Position numbers and translations under genes: made by a program | Shown: piece by piece, positions 26,381-35,838 of the stretch | How positions within the stretch are numbered: the first letter of the stretch is position 1 | How the letters are laid out: every line of letters starts with the position of its first letter | The notes under the pieces: generated by a model | What the model was told of the DNA's origin: nothing | Seen by the model: only the letters and a program-made list of their open reading frames with translations | Database searches by the model: none | From: Cloacibacillus evryensis DSM 19522 | GTDB lineage: Bacteria > Synergistota > Synergistia > Synergistales > Synergistaceae | DNA length: 64,000 nucleotides | Direction of reading: 5' to 3' | NCBI RefSeq assembly: GCF_000585335.1 | Contig: NZ_KK073872.1 | Location: 1,541,283-1,605,282, forward strand

Positions 26381-27802
26381 ATGATCACGTTGGACAACAG
26401 GGACATCAACCTAAAAAATAAAAGCATCCACCTCATGGGGATAGGAGGGGCCGGCATGAGCGGCCTGGCCATCCTTTTGGATCAGATAGGCGCTAAGGTC
26501 TCGGGATGCGACACGATAAAGACCGCCTATATGAAACATCTTGAAGAACGTAACATTCCTATTATTATAGGACATGAAGCGAAGCACATCGATGAGTTCA
26601 TGCCGAACATCCTCGTCTACTCAAGCGCGCTGCCGAACGACCACCCGGAGATCCTCAAGGCGTGGCAGCAGGGAATACAGGTTTCGCGCCGCGCCGAGGT
26701 GCTGAGCCAGATATTCAACGTCCGCCGCGGAGTCGGGGTGGCCGGTACACATGGCAAGACCACCACCTCCTCGATGATATCGCTCGTTGCGGAAAAGGCC
26801 GGGCTTGACCCGACCGTGGCGATCGGCGGCGAACTGCTCCAGATCGGCACCAACGCGAAGCTCGGCACAAGCGACTATATGGTGGCAGAACTCGACGAGA
26901 GCGACCGTTCGTTCGTCTATTTTCATCCCGAGATCGCCATTGTCACAAACGTTGACTGGGACCACCGTGATCATTACATGACGTTCAAAGCCGTAACCGA
27001 CGCCTTTGCCGAATTTCTCACGCATGCCAAGAGCGAAGGCAGGGTAATCATCTGCATGGAGGACGGCGGCGTGCGCAAACTCTGTGAAGAGTACAATGTC
27101 TCTCCCTCCGTCGTCACCTACGGCTGGGGGCGCGGCTGGAACTGGGGCGCGGCGGAGGTAAAGCATTTCGTCGGGGGCGGGGTCTCCTACACCCTCTTCC
27201 ACGACGGTGAAGAGCTCGGAGCGGTGGAACTCTCAGTCTCCGGGGAGCACAACGTGCTGAACTCGCTCGCGGCGTATGCCGCCTGCCACGAGATGGGCAT
27301 CGCGCATGACGACATCGTAAAGGGGCTGAAAATATTCAGCGGCGCGAAACGCAGGCTGCAAAAGACGGGCGAAGTGGGGGACATCCTCATCTACGACGAT
27401 TACGGCCACCATCCCAACGAAATATCGGCGACGCTGAACACCGTGCGCAATATATTCCCCGAGCGGCGCATCGTCGCCATCTTCCAGCCGCACCGTTTCA
27501 GCCGCACCGCCGCCCTTTATAAAGAGTTTGCGGATGCGTTGTCTCTTGCGGACAGGGCATTCATACTGCCCATATACGGTTCCGATGAAATGCCGATGGA
27601 GGGCGTCTCCTCCAAACTGATCTTTGACGCCGCCTCCGACGACATGCGCTCGCACTATGAGCTCTCGGGCAACTTTGACGACCTCATCACCTCGGTGTGC
27701 AAAGCCGCCCGCTCGGGAGACGTCATTCTGACCGTCGGCGCCGGCTCGGTGGGGACTCTTGGCAAGAAGATCGTTGAAAAATTGACAGAGATGCAGGCGT
27801 AG
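26381..27802 (+). CDS. murC: UDP-MurNAc:L-Ala ligase MurC
   Basis: A 473-residue Mur ligase with the N-terminal GIGGAGMSGLA loop, Walker A GTHGKTTT (about 121-128), ELDESDRSF and YDDYGHHPNEI, all typical of MurC. It adds L-alanine, the first residue of the stem peptide. GAAGGGAG precedes the ATG. It is followed directly by murB. Confidence 0.97.
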   Translation: MITLDNRDINLKNKSIHLMGIGGAGMSGLAILLDQIGAKVSGCDTIKTAYMKHLEERNIPIIIGHEAKHIDEFMPNILVYSSALPNDHPEILKAWQQGIQVSRRAEVLSQIFNVRRGVGVAGTHGKTTTSSMISLVAEKAGLDPTVAIGGELLQIGTNAKLGTSDYMVAELDESDRSFVYFHPEIAIVTNVDWDHRDHYMTFKAVTDAFAEFLTHAKSEGRVIICMEDGGVRKLCEEYNVSPSVVTYGWGRGWNWGAAEVKHFVGGGVSYTLFHDGEELGAVELSVSGEHNVLNSLAAYAACHEMGIAHDDIVKGLKIFSGAKRRLQKTGEVGDILIYDDYGHHPNEISATLNTVRNIFPERRIVAIFQPHRFSRTAALYKEFADALSLADRAFILPIYGSDEMPMEGVSSKLIFDAASDDMRSHYELSGNFDDLITSVCKAARSGDVILTVGAGSVGTLGKKIVEKLTEMQA

Positions 27803-28684
27803 ATGGAAAAAGGGGCGCTGATCACCAACTGCTCTTTAAAAGAGCTCAACACCTGGCAGTGCGGAGGCCGCTGCCTTTGGCTCGCCGCGCCCGCCTCGGC
27901 CTCCGAAGCGGTTTCGTTGATAGAAGAGGCCCGCGGCTCGTCTACCCGGCTATACACGCTGGGCGGAGGGTCTAACATCCTTGTGCAGGACGGCCTGCTG
28001 AACGCCGGGGTGATCTCGTCCGCGGCGCTGGATTCGCTGGATATCCGCGAAGACGGCGGGGCCGTGTCTGTCGAAGCCGGCGCCGGAGTCCAGGTGCGAA
28101 AGATGCTTGCCCTGGCTTTGGAAAGAGGGCTGGGCGGGCTCGCCTTCCTTACCGGCATACCGGGCACGATCGGCGGCGCTCTATACGGTAACGCGGGGGC
28201 GGCGGGCGAGAGCTTCGCCCCTCTTGTCGAGTGGATAGAGACGGTGTCGCACGCCGGGGAGCTGCGCCGCTGGCAGAGAGGGGATTTGTCCTGGCAATAC
28301 AGGGAATCGCCTTGGAGAGAGCCGCCTCTTCTCATAACGAAGGCGTTGTTCCGTCTATTTTATGAGCAGAAAGATAACATTATAAAAAATATAAGACATT
28401 TTGCCGAACTGAAGAAAGGACAGCCCATCGGCGCCAAGACTGCTGGCTGCGTCTTTAAGAACCCGCCGGGCGAAGCAGCCGGGCGTCTGCTGGAGCAATG
28501 CGGCTGTAAAGAACTCTCCGTAGGAGGAGCGCGGGTATCTCAGCGTCACGCAAATTTTATTGAAAATCACGGATGCGCGCGCGCGGAAGATATATATAAT
28601 TTGACCCGTATGTGTCAAAAAAGAGTCTATGAGGAGTTTGGAATAAAACTGGCCTATGAAATTAAATTCTTTGGGGCGTTTTAG
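27803..28684 (+). CDS. murB: UDP-N-acetylenolpyruvoylglucosamine reductase MurB
   Basis: A 293-residue FAD enzyme. GGGSNILV and TGIPGTIGGALYGNAGA are FAD-binding signatures. KTAGCVFKNPPG holds the catalytic-side serine/cysteine loop, and GARVSQRHANFIEN is the C-terminal signature. It reduces enolpyruvyl-UDP-GlcNAc to UDP-MurNAc. The ATG follows the murC stop with no gap (TAGATG). The 3' end overlaps the next gene by 29 bp and becomes noticeably AT-rich. Confidence 0.95.
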   Translation: MEKGALITNCSLKELNTWQCGGRCLWLAAPASASEAVSLIEEARGSSTRLYTLGGGSNILVQDGLLNAGVISSAALDSLDIREDGGAVSVEAGAGVQVRKMLALALERGLGGLAFLTGIPGTIGGALYGNAGAAGESFAPLVEWIETVSHAGELRRWQRGDLSWQYRESPWREPPLLITKALFRLFYEQKDNIIKNIRHFAELKKGQPIGAKTAGCVFKNPPGEAAGRLLEQCGCKELSVGGARVSQRHANFIENHGCARAEDIYNLTRMCQKRVYEEFGIKLAYEIKFFGAF

Positions 28685-29543
28685 GCGTCGAAAAAGATTA
28701 AGAAAAATATTGCTGGTCCTGTGCGCGTTGTTTATCGGATTTCTGATCGCGGCCGAGAGCCGTTTTGCCTTTATGCGCATCGGCGACATCCGGCTCGAAC
28801 CGGCCCACGTCCTGCCGCAGTACGCGGTATGGGGCACTCTCACGCCGGATCAGGAACGTTTCTGGCCCGCTTTATGGCTTGCGAAGGGCGATTACGAGAG
28901 GCTCATCGAGGCTTTTTATCCGGTGGCCGTCGACTTGGATCTGCGCGGCTGGGGCCGCTTCGGCCTTACCGTGACGCCGCTGGTCCCGATTTATAAGGTG
29001 TATTGGGGAAGCAAATTCTGGTACCTTTCGGGGAGCGGCAAACTATGGCTTTCCTCGCTGCCTGAGAATAAGATACTTGCGGAGCACACGGCGGAAAACA
29101 TGCCCGTGCTGACCTGGGGCGCGGACAGGGCCACGCCGATAGACATCTCCAAGGTCGAGGGCAATATATACGAGTCGAGCTTTCCCATCCCGCTGATAAA
29201 GAGTTGGTACAGGATGGCGGAGGAGCTCGGCTGGATCAAATATGTGAAGTTTCTCCAGGCTGAGGTAAAAGAGGGCACCCCGGTGGTAAGGGTGATATTT
29301 TACACGGCGGGAAATGAAAACGGCGCGCAGCTTCTGCTGCCGAACGAGGCCGATAAATGGGCGGAGACCGGACTGGCGGTCAAAAAACTCTATGGCGGCA
29401 TCTCCAACCTGCCGCCCGACGTGTTTATAGACGGCACTTACAAAGGAAAGATCCTGATCCGCAATCTCAAACATGAGAAAAACGACGATGCGAATAAGGC
29501 GGCGGGGGAGGCGAAGGGAAAAGCAAAAAGCGGGAAACCATAA
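28656..29543 (+). CDS. ftsQ: FtsQ/DivIB-like division protein (divergent)
   Basis: A 295-residue bitopic protein with a basic N-terminus, one transmembrane segment (about 17-35) and a periplasmic domain. A segment YPVAVDLDLRGWGRFGLTV followed by PIYKVYW and SGSGKLW resembles the FtsQ pattern in which a preceding POTRA-like unit leads into a beta domain. The C-terminus is lysine-rich and probably disordered. Position between murB and ftsA is exactly that of ftsQ. Primary sequence similarity looks low, so the assignment depends on topology, pattern and context. Confidence 0.65.
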   Translation: MKLNSLGRFRRRKRLRKILLVLCALFIGFLIAAESRFAFMRIGDIRLEPAHVLPQYAVWGTLTPDQERFWPALWLAKGDYERLIEAFYPVAVDLDLRGWGRFGLTVTPLVPIYKVYWGSKFWYLSGSGKLWLSSLPENKILAEHTAENMPVLTWGADRATPIDISKVEGNIYESSFPIPLIKSWYRMAEELGWIKYVKFLQAEVKEGTPVVRVIFYTAGNENGAQLLLPNEADKWAETGLAVKKLYGGISNLPPDVFIDGTYKGKILIRNLKHEKNDDANKAAGEAKGKAKSGKP

Positions 29544-29597
29544 ATACGTATTTGTCTGAAATAATCTCTTTATCGTATATATTTGTAGAGAAAGAAT

Positions 29598-29603
29598 TAT
29601 AAT
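29598..29603 (+). promoter_or_regulatory. Possible -10 element before ftsA
   Basis: A perfect TATAAT lies about 47 bp before ftsA in an AT-rich 106-bp gap. No good -35 hexamer is found 16-18 bp upstream, so the call is tentative. Confidence 0.35.
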
Positions 29604-29649
29604 GTAAAATATAGGGAGAGTAAATCCCTAAGAAGAGGGGGCAATTGTT

Positions 29650-30993
29650 TTGTTTAAAAAGGCATCAAATTACCCGCAGAGCCGCGAGCCTGATCTGCTA
29701 GTCGGCCTTGACTTGGGGACAAGCAAGGTGACGGTGGTGGTGGCCGAGCGCGAGGCCGAGGGCGACGAGGCTCAGGTGATCGGGGTGGGGCAGGCCCCGT
29801 CCAACGGGATACGCAAAGGTCTTATCGTAAACCTCGACCAGGCGGTAAGATCTGTACGCCAGGCGGTAAGCGACGCCCAGAATATGGTCGGGCAGGACCT
29901 CAGCGAAGTGACGGTCGCCTTTGGCGGCGGCGAGGTCACGAGCATCCGTTCAAAGGGAATGGTCTCCCTGGGACGCACGCCGCGCCCCGTTATGCGCCTC
30001 GATATAGAACGCGTCATCGACGCCGCCCAGGCCGATGTCGTTGTGCCTACGAACCAGAGTATCCTTCATACGATACCTGTCGAATATTCGCTGGACGGCA
30101 ATATCGGCATCGACGACCCCCTCGGTATGAATGCCATGCGTCTTGATATTGAGGTACAATCGATAATCGTTCCGACCGCGACCATTCAGAACGTATATAA
30201 CTGCGTGAATAAGGCCGGGCTCAAAGTGAACAGCCTGGTTATAAAGCCGCTCGTATCGGCCCTCGGCGTGCTCTCGCCAGAGGACGCCCTCGCCGGCGCG
30301 GTCGTCGTCGATATTGGCGGCGGCACCACCGGAGTTGCGGTATTCGCCGACGGCAGGCCGAAGCACCTGGCGCTGCTGCCGGTAGGCGGAGACCATATCA
30401 CGAACGACCTCGGCAGCGTGCTGCGGCTGCCGCTCAACAAGGCGGAAGAGCTCAAGCGCTCCGTCTCGCTGAAGGCGGATTTCGACGCCGAGGAGACCCT
30501 CAATTTTACCCACCTCACCCGTGAGTACAGCATCTCGAAGGAGGACCTTTACGATATCGTCCGCTGCCGCTTTGAAGAGCTGACGGACGACCTCGTCAAA
30601 CCGGAGATAAAGGCGGCGAAGATAACCATGCTTCCCGGCGGCCTGCTTCTCACCGGCGGAGTCTCCAAGACCGAGGGGATAGACGATTTCATCATCGAGA
30701 AGATGGACCTTCCGGCGCGCGTGGCGATGCCGGTGGACGCGAACCGTATGCCTCCCGGGCGCAATACCCAGGAATATTCCTCGGCGGCCGGCATCATAAA
30801 ATATATCCTTGAGCGCGAACGCGATCCTTTCCGCTACCTTGACAACCCGACGGTCGGCAAGACGGAGCAGCTCAAGGGGACGCCGACCTACGCGCCGCTG
30901 TCGGAGGGCATACCGATCGGGCAGAAAGATAAGGACGCTCCAGGTTTCAATCCCGTGGACGCCGTGAAGAAACTCTTCGGAGATCTTTTTTGA
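29650..30993 (+). CDS. ftsA: Cell division protein FtsA
   Basis: A 447-residue actin-like ATPase. GLDLGTSKVTVVV is the phosphate-1 loop, VVVDIGGGTTGVAVF the phosphate-2 loop and LLTGGVSKTEGI the adenosine region. The 1C domain lies between them. It tethers FtsZ filaments to the membrane; the usual amphipathic tail is not obvious, the C-terminus ending in VDAVKKLFGDLF, which may serve. The start is TTG with AAGAGGGGG about 8 bp upstream. Confidence 0.96.
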   Translation: MFKKASNYPQSREPDLLVGLDLGTSKVTVVVAEREAEGDEAQVIGVGQAPSNGIRKGLIVNLDQAVRSVRQAVSDAQNMVGQDLSEVTVAFGGGEVTSIRSKGMVSLGRTPRPVMRLDIERVIDAAQADVVVPTNQSILHTIPVEYSLDGNIGIDDPLGMNAMRLDIEVQSIIVPTATIQNVYNCVNKAGLKVNSLVIKPLVSALGVLSPEDALAGAVVVDIGGGTTGVAVFADGRPKHLALLPVGGDHITNDLGSVLRLPLNKAEELKRSVSLKADFDAEETLNFTHLTREYSISKEDLYDIVRCRFEELTDDLVKPEIKAAKITMLPGGLLLTGGVSKTEGIDDFIIEKMDLPARVAMPVDANRMPPGRNTQEYSSAAGIIKYILERERDPFRYLDNPTVGKTEQLKGTPTYAPLSEGIPIGQKDKDAPGFNPVDAVKKLFGDLF

Positions 30994-31017
30994 GAGCGTA
31001 TGGAGGAATAAAAAGTT

Positions 31018-32349
31018 ATGGGTGCCATGTCAGAAATTTTCCAGCTTGACAAATCGAACTTCCCGGCTAGGGAGGTCATAAAGGTAGTAGGAGTGGGCGG
31101 CGCGGGCAACAACGCGCTGAACCACATAATCCGCGGCGGCGTCAGCGGCGTTGAGTTCATCGCGGCGAACACGGACATCGCCCACCTCGAGCTTTCGGAG
31201 GCCAGCTGCCGCATAATACTCGGCAAAGAGCTGACGAAGGGCCTCGGAGCCGGTTCCGATCCAGAGATCGGCAACAAGTCGGCGATGGAGTCGCGCGAGG
31301 AGCTGCGCGCCGTGGTCGAGGGTGCGGATATGGTATTCGTCGCCGCCGGGATGGGCGGCGGCACAGGCACAGGGGCGGCTCCGGTCATCGCCGGGATCGC
31401 CAAAGAGGCGGGAGCGCTCGTGGTGGCGGTCGTTACGCTGCCCTTCACCTTTGAGGGGCGCAGGAGGATAAGGCAGGCGAATTCCGGCATCGTGCAGCTG
31501 CGCGACAAGGTCGACGCGCTGATCATCATTCCGAACGACAGGCTGCTCGGCGTCACCGACAAAAAGACCTCCGTAAACGATGCCTTCAGAATGGCAGACG
31601 GCGTGCTGCATCAGGCGGTACAGGGCGTGACGGACCTTATCAAGCGCCCCGGCCTCGTCAATGTAGACTTCGCCGACGTTAAAACCATCATGTCGAACGC
31701 CGGCACCGCGATAATGGGGATCGGCGAGGGCTACGGAGAAAAGCGCGCGGCGACGGCGGCCTTCAACGCCATCAACAGCCCGCTGATGGACAGCAAGATG
31801 AGCGGCGCGAAGGGGATACTGTTTAATATCACCGGCGGCGCAAGCGTCGGCATCCACGAGATCAACGAGGCGATAAGCATTATCACCGAGGCCGCCGACG
31901 AGGACGCCTTCATAATATGGGGCCACGTATTCGACCCCGAGATGGAGGACTCCATCCAGATCACGGTCATCGCCACCGGTTTTGACGATAACGATAAACA
32001 GGAATCCGGCGTTCCTAAGACCGCCGCCTTCTCCGCGCCCGAACCGGCGCCGGTACGCGCCGCGGCGCAGAGCGTCAGAACGAATTCTACCGGCGTGACG
32101 ACCAAAGGGCTGGATATCGCCGCCGTAAAAAACCTCAACAGCTATACGGCGGCCAAGAGCGCGCCGGTGCATCAGCCCGAGCCTGTTCAGACAGAACAGC
32201 CGGCAGAACAGAAACCTAAACGTCATGAACAGGTGATAAAAACTGCCCCGAATGTAACAGTCACGGACGAGGACCTCTTCAAGCAGAGCGGGGCTCCCGT
32301 GGACCAGTACGACATTCCGGCCTATCTCAGAAAGAGGCGGCAATCCTGA
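31018..32349 (+). CDS. ftsZ: Cell division GTPase FtsZ
   Basis: A 443-residue tubulin-like GTPase with the tubulin signature GGGTGTGAAP (about 113-122) and GVGGAGNNALNHI at the N-terminus. A Pro/Ala/Gln-rich linker of about 90 residues leads to the conserved C-terminal peptide DIPAYLRKR, which binds FtsA and other partners. It forms the division ring. GGAGG lies ahead of the ATG. The TGA stop overlaps the likely start of the next gene. Confidence 0.98.
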   Translation: MGAMSEIFQLDKSNFPAREVIKVVGVGGAGNNALNHIIRGGVSGVEFIAANTDIAHLELSEASCRIILGKELTKGLGAGSDPEIGNKSAMESREELRAVVEGADMVFVAAGMGGGTGTGAAPVIAGIAKEAGALVVAVVTLPFTFEGRRRIRQANSGIVQLRDKVDALIIIPNDRLLGVTDKKTSVNDAFRMADGVLHQAVQGVTDLIKRPGLVNVDFADVKTIMSNAGTAIMGIGEGYGEKRAATAAFNAINSPLMDSKMSGAKGILFNITGGASVGIHEINEAISIITEAADEDAFIIWGHVFDPEMEDSIQITVIATGFDDNDKQESGVPKTAAFSAPEPAPVRAAAQSVRTNSTGVTTKGLDIAAVKNLNSYTAAKSAPVHQPEPVQTEQPAEQKPKRHEQVIKTAPNVTVTDEDLFKQSGAPVDQYDIPAYLRKRRQS

Positions 32350-33884
32350 AAAAAGAGAGCCGCACCCCTCCTCGTCGGCCCGCGAAGATAACGGCGTGGC
32401 AGAGCTGGGAAGACTACAGAAGAGACGAAGAGTGGATCACGGAGCTGCCCAAGGGAGGAGATTTGCCTTGGGCTCTCTTTTATCCCGCGGATTACGCGAT
32501 CGGCTCCGCCAACCTCGGCTTTCATTATGTGTTTCAGCGGCTGCGCGAGTCGGGTGTGGCGGCGGAGCGCTTCTTCGCCGCTCCGGTGCCCTACCGTTCG
32601 GTCGACGCGGACACGATGCTCGAACGTTTTTCCGTCATTACCGCGAGCGTCGCCTATGAGGGCGACATCCCCGCCTTTTACCGCTGGCTCTCGGGAGCCA
32701 ACATCCCGCTGCTGGCGGAAGACAGGATCGCGGGCTCTTTCCCTGTGATCGGGATGGGCGGCGCGCTCTCCTATATCAACCCTCTCACCGTCTCCGGCGT
32801 GTGCGACTTTATAATCCTCGGCGACGGCATGGAGGTCATGGATCATGTCATTGAATCGCTGCGGGCCTACGAGGGCGGCTGCGGACGGAACGAACTCTGG
32901 CGCCGGCTTTCGGAAAACCCATGCATCCTGGTGCCGCCTGTCGACATCAAAGAGGGCAAATTGGTCCGAGACCTAAAGATCGGCCGGTTGCTCGACCTCA
33001 ACGGCCCCTATCCCGTGCACAGCGCCTGGATGACCGAAAGGGGGGCTTTCGGCCGGACGCTGCTGCTGGAGCTGCAGCGCGGCTGCGCGCGCTCCTGCAG
33101 CTATTGCACCCTGCCGCAGTGTTTTGGCAAGATGCGCTGGCGGAAGTTCGAGGTGATCGAGGAGGCGCTCGAAAAGATCACCGCTCGTTTCGACGTGCCG
33201 CAGGCCGGGCTTGTGACGCCGGAGGCGGGGGACTATCCCTTTCTTCCGCAGCTGGTAGACAGGCTGATAGAAAAAAAAATAGGGGTGTCATTTGCCTCCC
33301 TGCGCCTTGACCGTCTCAGCGAACAGATGATCACGGCGCTTGCGGGCAGCGGCAGACACAGCATAACGGTCGCCCCCGAGACGGGCGGCGAGGCGCTGCG
33401 CTTTGGCTGCGGCAAAAAATTCACCGACGACCTGATACTGGAAAAGCTTGCGATGGCTAAAAATTTGGGAATAGACCGCGTCAAGCTGTACTTCATGATC
33501 GGGCTGCCGGGCGAGAGCGACGAGGACGTCGCGGCGATGACCGGCCTATGCCGCCGCATAATCGCGGAGACGGGACAGTCCCTGACGCTTTCGATCAATC
33601 CATTTATCCCCAAGCCGGGGACTCCCTGGAAGGATGAAATTTTCTGCGGAAAGCACACAATCAGGCAAAAGTATGAGAAAATAAAAAAAGATATGAGAAC
33701 TATTGTAAAAAAGACGCCCCAACTGAGGCTTACGGGAATAAAAGAGGCCGAGACGGAGTTCAATCTTGCGTGGTACGGCTATAATGAAAGCCGTAAACTC
33801 GCGGAATATATTGAATCCGGCATAACTAAACTGCCCGAATCGGACAGAGAAAGGACTCGGACGGAACTCGGACGTTTTATGTAG
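32346..33884 (+). CDS. Radical SAM protein with N-terminal B12-binding-like domain
   Basis: The radical SAM cluster motif is CARSCSYC (about C247, C251, C254). The following GLVTPEAGDYPFLPQ, TVAPETGGEALR and KLYFMIGLPGES segments fit the radical SAM barrel. The first 200 residues resemble a B12-binding Rossmann domain (FYPADYAIGSANLGF). The first standard start is TTG at 32463. However, the frame upstream of it reads protein-like sequence (AWQSWEDYRRDEEWI), and GGAGG is only 3 bp from that TTG. I therefore place the start at CTG 32346, which overlaps the ftsZ stop as CTGA behind an AAGAGGCGG site. The substrate is unknown. Confidence 0.8.
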   Translation: MKKESRTPPRRPAKITAWQSWEDYRRDEEWITELPKGGDLPWALFYPADYAIGSANLGFHYVFQRLRESGVAAERFFAAPVPYRSVDADTMLERFSVITASVAYEGDIPAFYRWLSGANIPLLAEDRIAGSFPVIGMGGALSYINPLTVSGVCDFIILGDGMEVMDHVIESLRAYEGGCGRNELWRRLSENPCILVPPVDIKEGKLVRDLKIGRLLDLNGPYPVHSAWMTERGAFGRTLLLELQRGCARSCSYCTLPQCFGKMRWRKFEVIEEALEKITARFDVPQAGLVTPEAGDYPFLPQLVDRLIEKKIGVSFASLRLDRLSEQMITALAGSGRHSITVAPETGGEALRFGCGKKFTDDLILEKLAMAKNLGIDRVKLYFMIGLPGESDEDVAAMTGLCRRIIAETGQSLTLSINPFIPKPGTPWKDEIFCGKHTIRQKYEKIKKDMRTIVKKTPQLRLTGIKEAETEFNLAWYGYNESRKLAEYIESGITKLPESDRERTRTELGRFM

Positions 33885-33903
33885 CATGGGAGGAGGAGGC
33901 TGA

Positions 33904-34578
33904 ATGGTGATTTCCCGCAAGACGCGCGCGCGCGACTACAAAGAGAAAAAACCGATCACGGCATTCGGGCAGGTGATACTGCCCCTGACGCTGATCATGG
34001 CGCTCGCGCTGCTCTATTTCAGCGTAAAACTGCTTTTCTTTGCCCCCGACAAGTTTGCGATGGAACAGTTCACGCACGGCGTTTCCAAGGATGAATTCCT
34101 GACCCTGCCGGGCGACAGGCAGCCGCCCGCTGACGAAGGCCTTATCGACGACGGCGGCCTGGAGGACGAAGCAACGATCACTCCCAAAAAGAAGGAACAG
34201 CCCAGGAAAACGGCCCCTCCCGCGGCGGCGGTAAAGAAGCCGGCGCAGCCGGTAAAGCCCAAGAGAGAGGACCCTACTAAGAGGAACGATCCGAAACCGG
34301 TCCAAATCAAACCGGCGACAAAGGCGATAAAACAGGAGAATGAGGCGAGATGGGACATCCAGATCGGCGGCTTCTCCGCGAAAGAGGGGGCCGAACTCAC
34401 CGTCAAACAGGCGAAGGCGGCCGGCTGCTCCGCATATATCGTGGATTCCGTACTCAACGGCAAGCCCTTCTATAAGGTGAGGGTGAGAGGTGAAAAAGAT
34501 AAAAAATCTTCAGCGGAGCTCTCAAAACGCCTTGAAAAGGCAGGGTTCCCCGTCTATCTGGTGGAAGTAAAACGTTAA
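33904..34578 (+). CDS. SPOR-domain membrane protein
   Basis: A 224-residue protein with a basic N-terminus, one transmembrane helix (about 20-43), a long Lys/Pro/Glu-rich linker and a C-terminal SPOR domain (about 150-224: WDIQIGGFSAKEGAE ... GKPFYKVRVRG ... PVYLVEVKR). SPOR domains bind denuded septal glycan and bring proteins to the division site, which suits its place at the end of the dcw cluster. GGAGGAGGAGG precedes the ATG at good spacing. Confidence 0.88.
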   Translation: MVISRKTRARDYKEKKPITAFGQVILPLTLIMALALLYFSVKLLFFAPDKFAMEQFTHGVSKDEFLTLPGDRQPPADEGLIDDGGLEDEATITPKKKEQPRKTAPPAAAVKKPAQPVKPKREDPTKRNDPKPVQIKPATKAIKQENEARWDIQIGGFSAKEGAELTVKQAKAAGCSAYIVDSVLNGKPFYKVRVRGEKDKKSSAELSKRLEKAGFPVYLVEVKR

Positions 34579-34599
34579 ACATGGAAGGTCGCTGATCAT

Positions 34600-35838
34600 A
34601 TGGCGGGTTTTGTAAAAGAGGTGACGTCGAGGAGGAGCGCGCTGGAAGATATATCGAAGCGCCTTCTTTTTCCGTGGGAATATCCCGTCCGGGAGCTTCA
34701 GCTTGGAGAGGCGGTCGGGAAAAGAAGCGCCTGCGAAATAATAAACGACATGCCCTATCCTCCCTTCTGCCGAAGCCTGCGCGACGGCTACGCCGTCAGG
34801 CATGGCGACGCCGCGGGCGCGACGCCGGGGACGCCGCTCTTTCTGACGAAGAGGGGCGAGGTGCTTATGGGGCAGGATCCCGACTTCGGGATATCCTCCT
34901 CGGAGGCCGCTTTGATACCGACGGGCGGCATCCTGCCCGAGGGCGCGGACGCCGTCGTGATGCTTGAGGATACCGAGCTTGCAGGCGGATGGATAGAGGT
35001 GCGGCGCGGCGTGCAGGCCGGCGAGAACATCATATTTAAAGGCGAGGAGATCCCGCAGGGGGAGAGGTTGCTCGCGGCCGGCGGAATGGTGGATTTTCAG
35101 ACCATCGGCATGCTGGCGACCGCCGGCGTCTCGCGCCTCCCCGTGATCGGCCTGAAAATATCGATCCTTTCCACCGGCGACGAGATCGTCCCTGTGGAGA
35201 TGAAGGAACTGCCGCCGGGCTGTCTTCGTGACGTCAACGGCTGGAATCTCAAGGCGCTGCTTTCCCGTTACGGTTTTGAGGCTGAATACCGCGGCATCGC
35301 CAACGACGACGGAGCCGAATTTGAGCGGCGCTTTCATGAGGAGCTGGCGGGCTGCGACCTGCTCATCCTCAGCGGCGGCTCCTCGGTCGGCGTGCGCGAC
35401 CATTGCTCGGAGATGCTGGCTTCGCTGCCGGAGCCGGGGCTGCTCGTGCGCGGTTTGAACATCGTCCCGGGAAAGCCGACTCTGATCGCGGCGGACGCGG
35501 CGGCGAAAAAACTGGTCGTCAGCCTTCCGGGCCACCCGCTCTCCTGCCTGACCGTCGCTTTTACCGTGCTGCTGCCGCTGCTGCTGCGCCGCATCGGCTC
35601 GGAGAACGCCGTGTGCGGCACGCGGACGCGGCTGCCGCTTTCGCGCGACCTTGCGGCCCGCACGGGACCGGAAGAATTCGTCCCCTGCGTTCTTGGCGCG
35701 GACGGGAGCGTCGCGCCGGTCGCCGCCAAATCCGGCTACATTTCAGTATTGGCAAAAGCCTCCGGCCTCATCTGCGTGCCGGAGGACCGTGAAACTATCA
35801 GAGCGGGCGAAGATGCGGAGGTCTGGCTATGGCAGTAA
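34600..35838 (+). CDS. moeA: Molybdopterin molybdenumtransferase MoeA, first paralogue
   Basis: A 412-residue MoeA. DGYAVRHGD (substrate-side loop), PTGGILPEGADAVVMLEDT and the domain III segments STGDEIV and LSGGSSVGVRDH are typical, as is LPGHPLSCL. MoeA inserts molybdate into adenylylated molybdopterin. It follows the SPOR gene by 21 bp and overlaps the second moeA-like gene by 10 bp, so it heads a molybdenum cofactor operon joined to the end of the dcw cluster. Confidence 0.93.
   Translation: MAGFVKEVTSRRSALEDISKRLLFPWEYPVRELQLGEAVGKRSACEIINDMPYPPFCRSLRDGYAVRHGDAAGATPGTPLFLTKRGEVLMGQDPDFGISSSEAALIPTGGILPEGADAVVMLEDTELAGGWIEVRRGVQAGENIIFKGEEIPQGERLLAAGGMVDFQTIGMLATAGVSRLPVIGLKISILSTGDEIVPVEMKELPPGCLRDVNGWNLKALLSRYGFEAEYRGIANDDGAEFERRFHEELAGCDLLILSGGSSVGVRDHCSEMLASLPEPGLLVRGLNIVPGKPTLIAADAAAKKLVVSLPGHPLSCLTVAFTVLLPLLLRRIGSENAVCGTRTRLPLSRDLAARTGPEEFVPCVLGADGSVAPVAAKSGYISVLAKASGLICVPEDRETIRAGEDAEVWLWQ

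Noticed and set aside
31030-32343. Minus-strand open frame of 437 codons opposite ftsZ
   Set aside because: Antisense shadow. The ftsZ frame has every expected motif, and the opposite product is Arg/Gly/His-rich with no recognisable domain.
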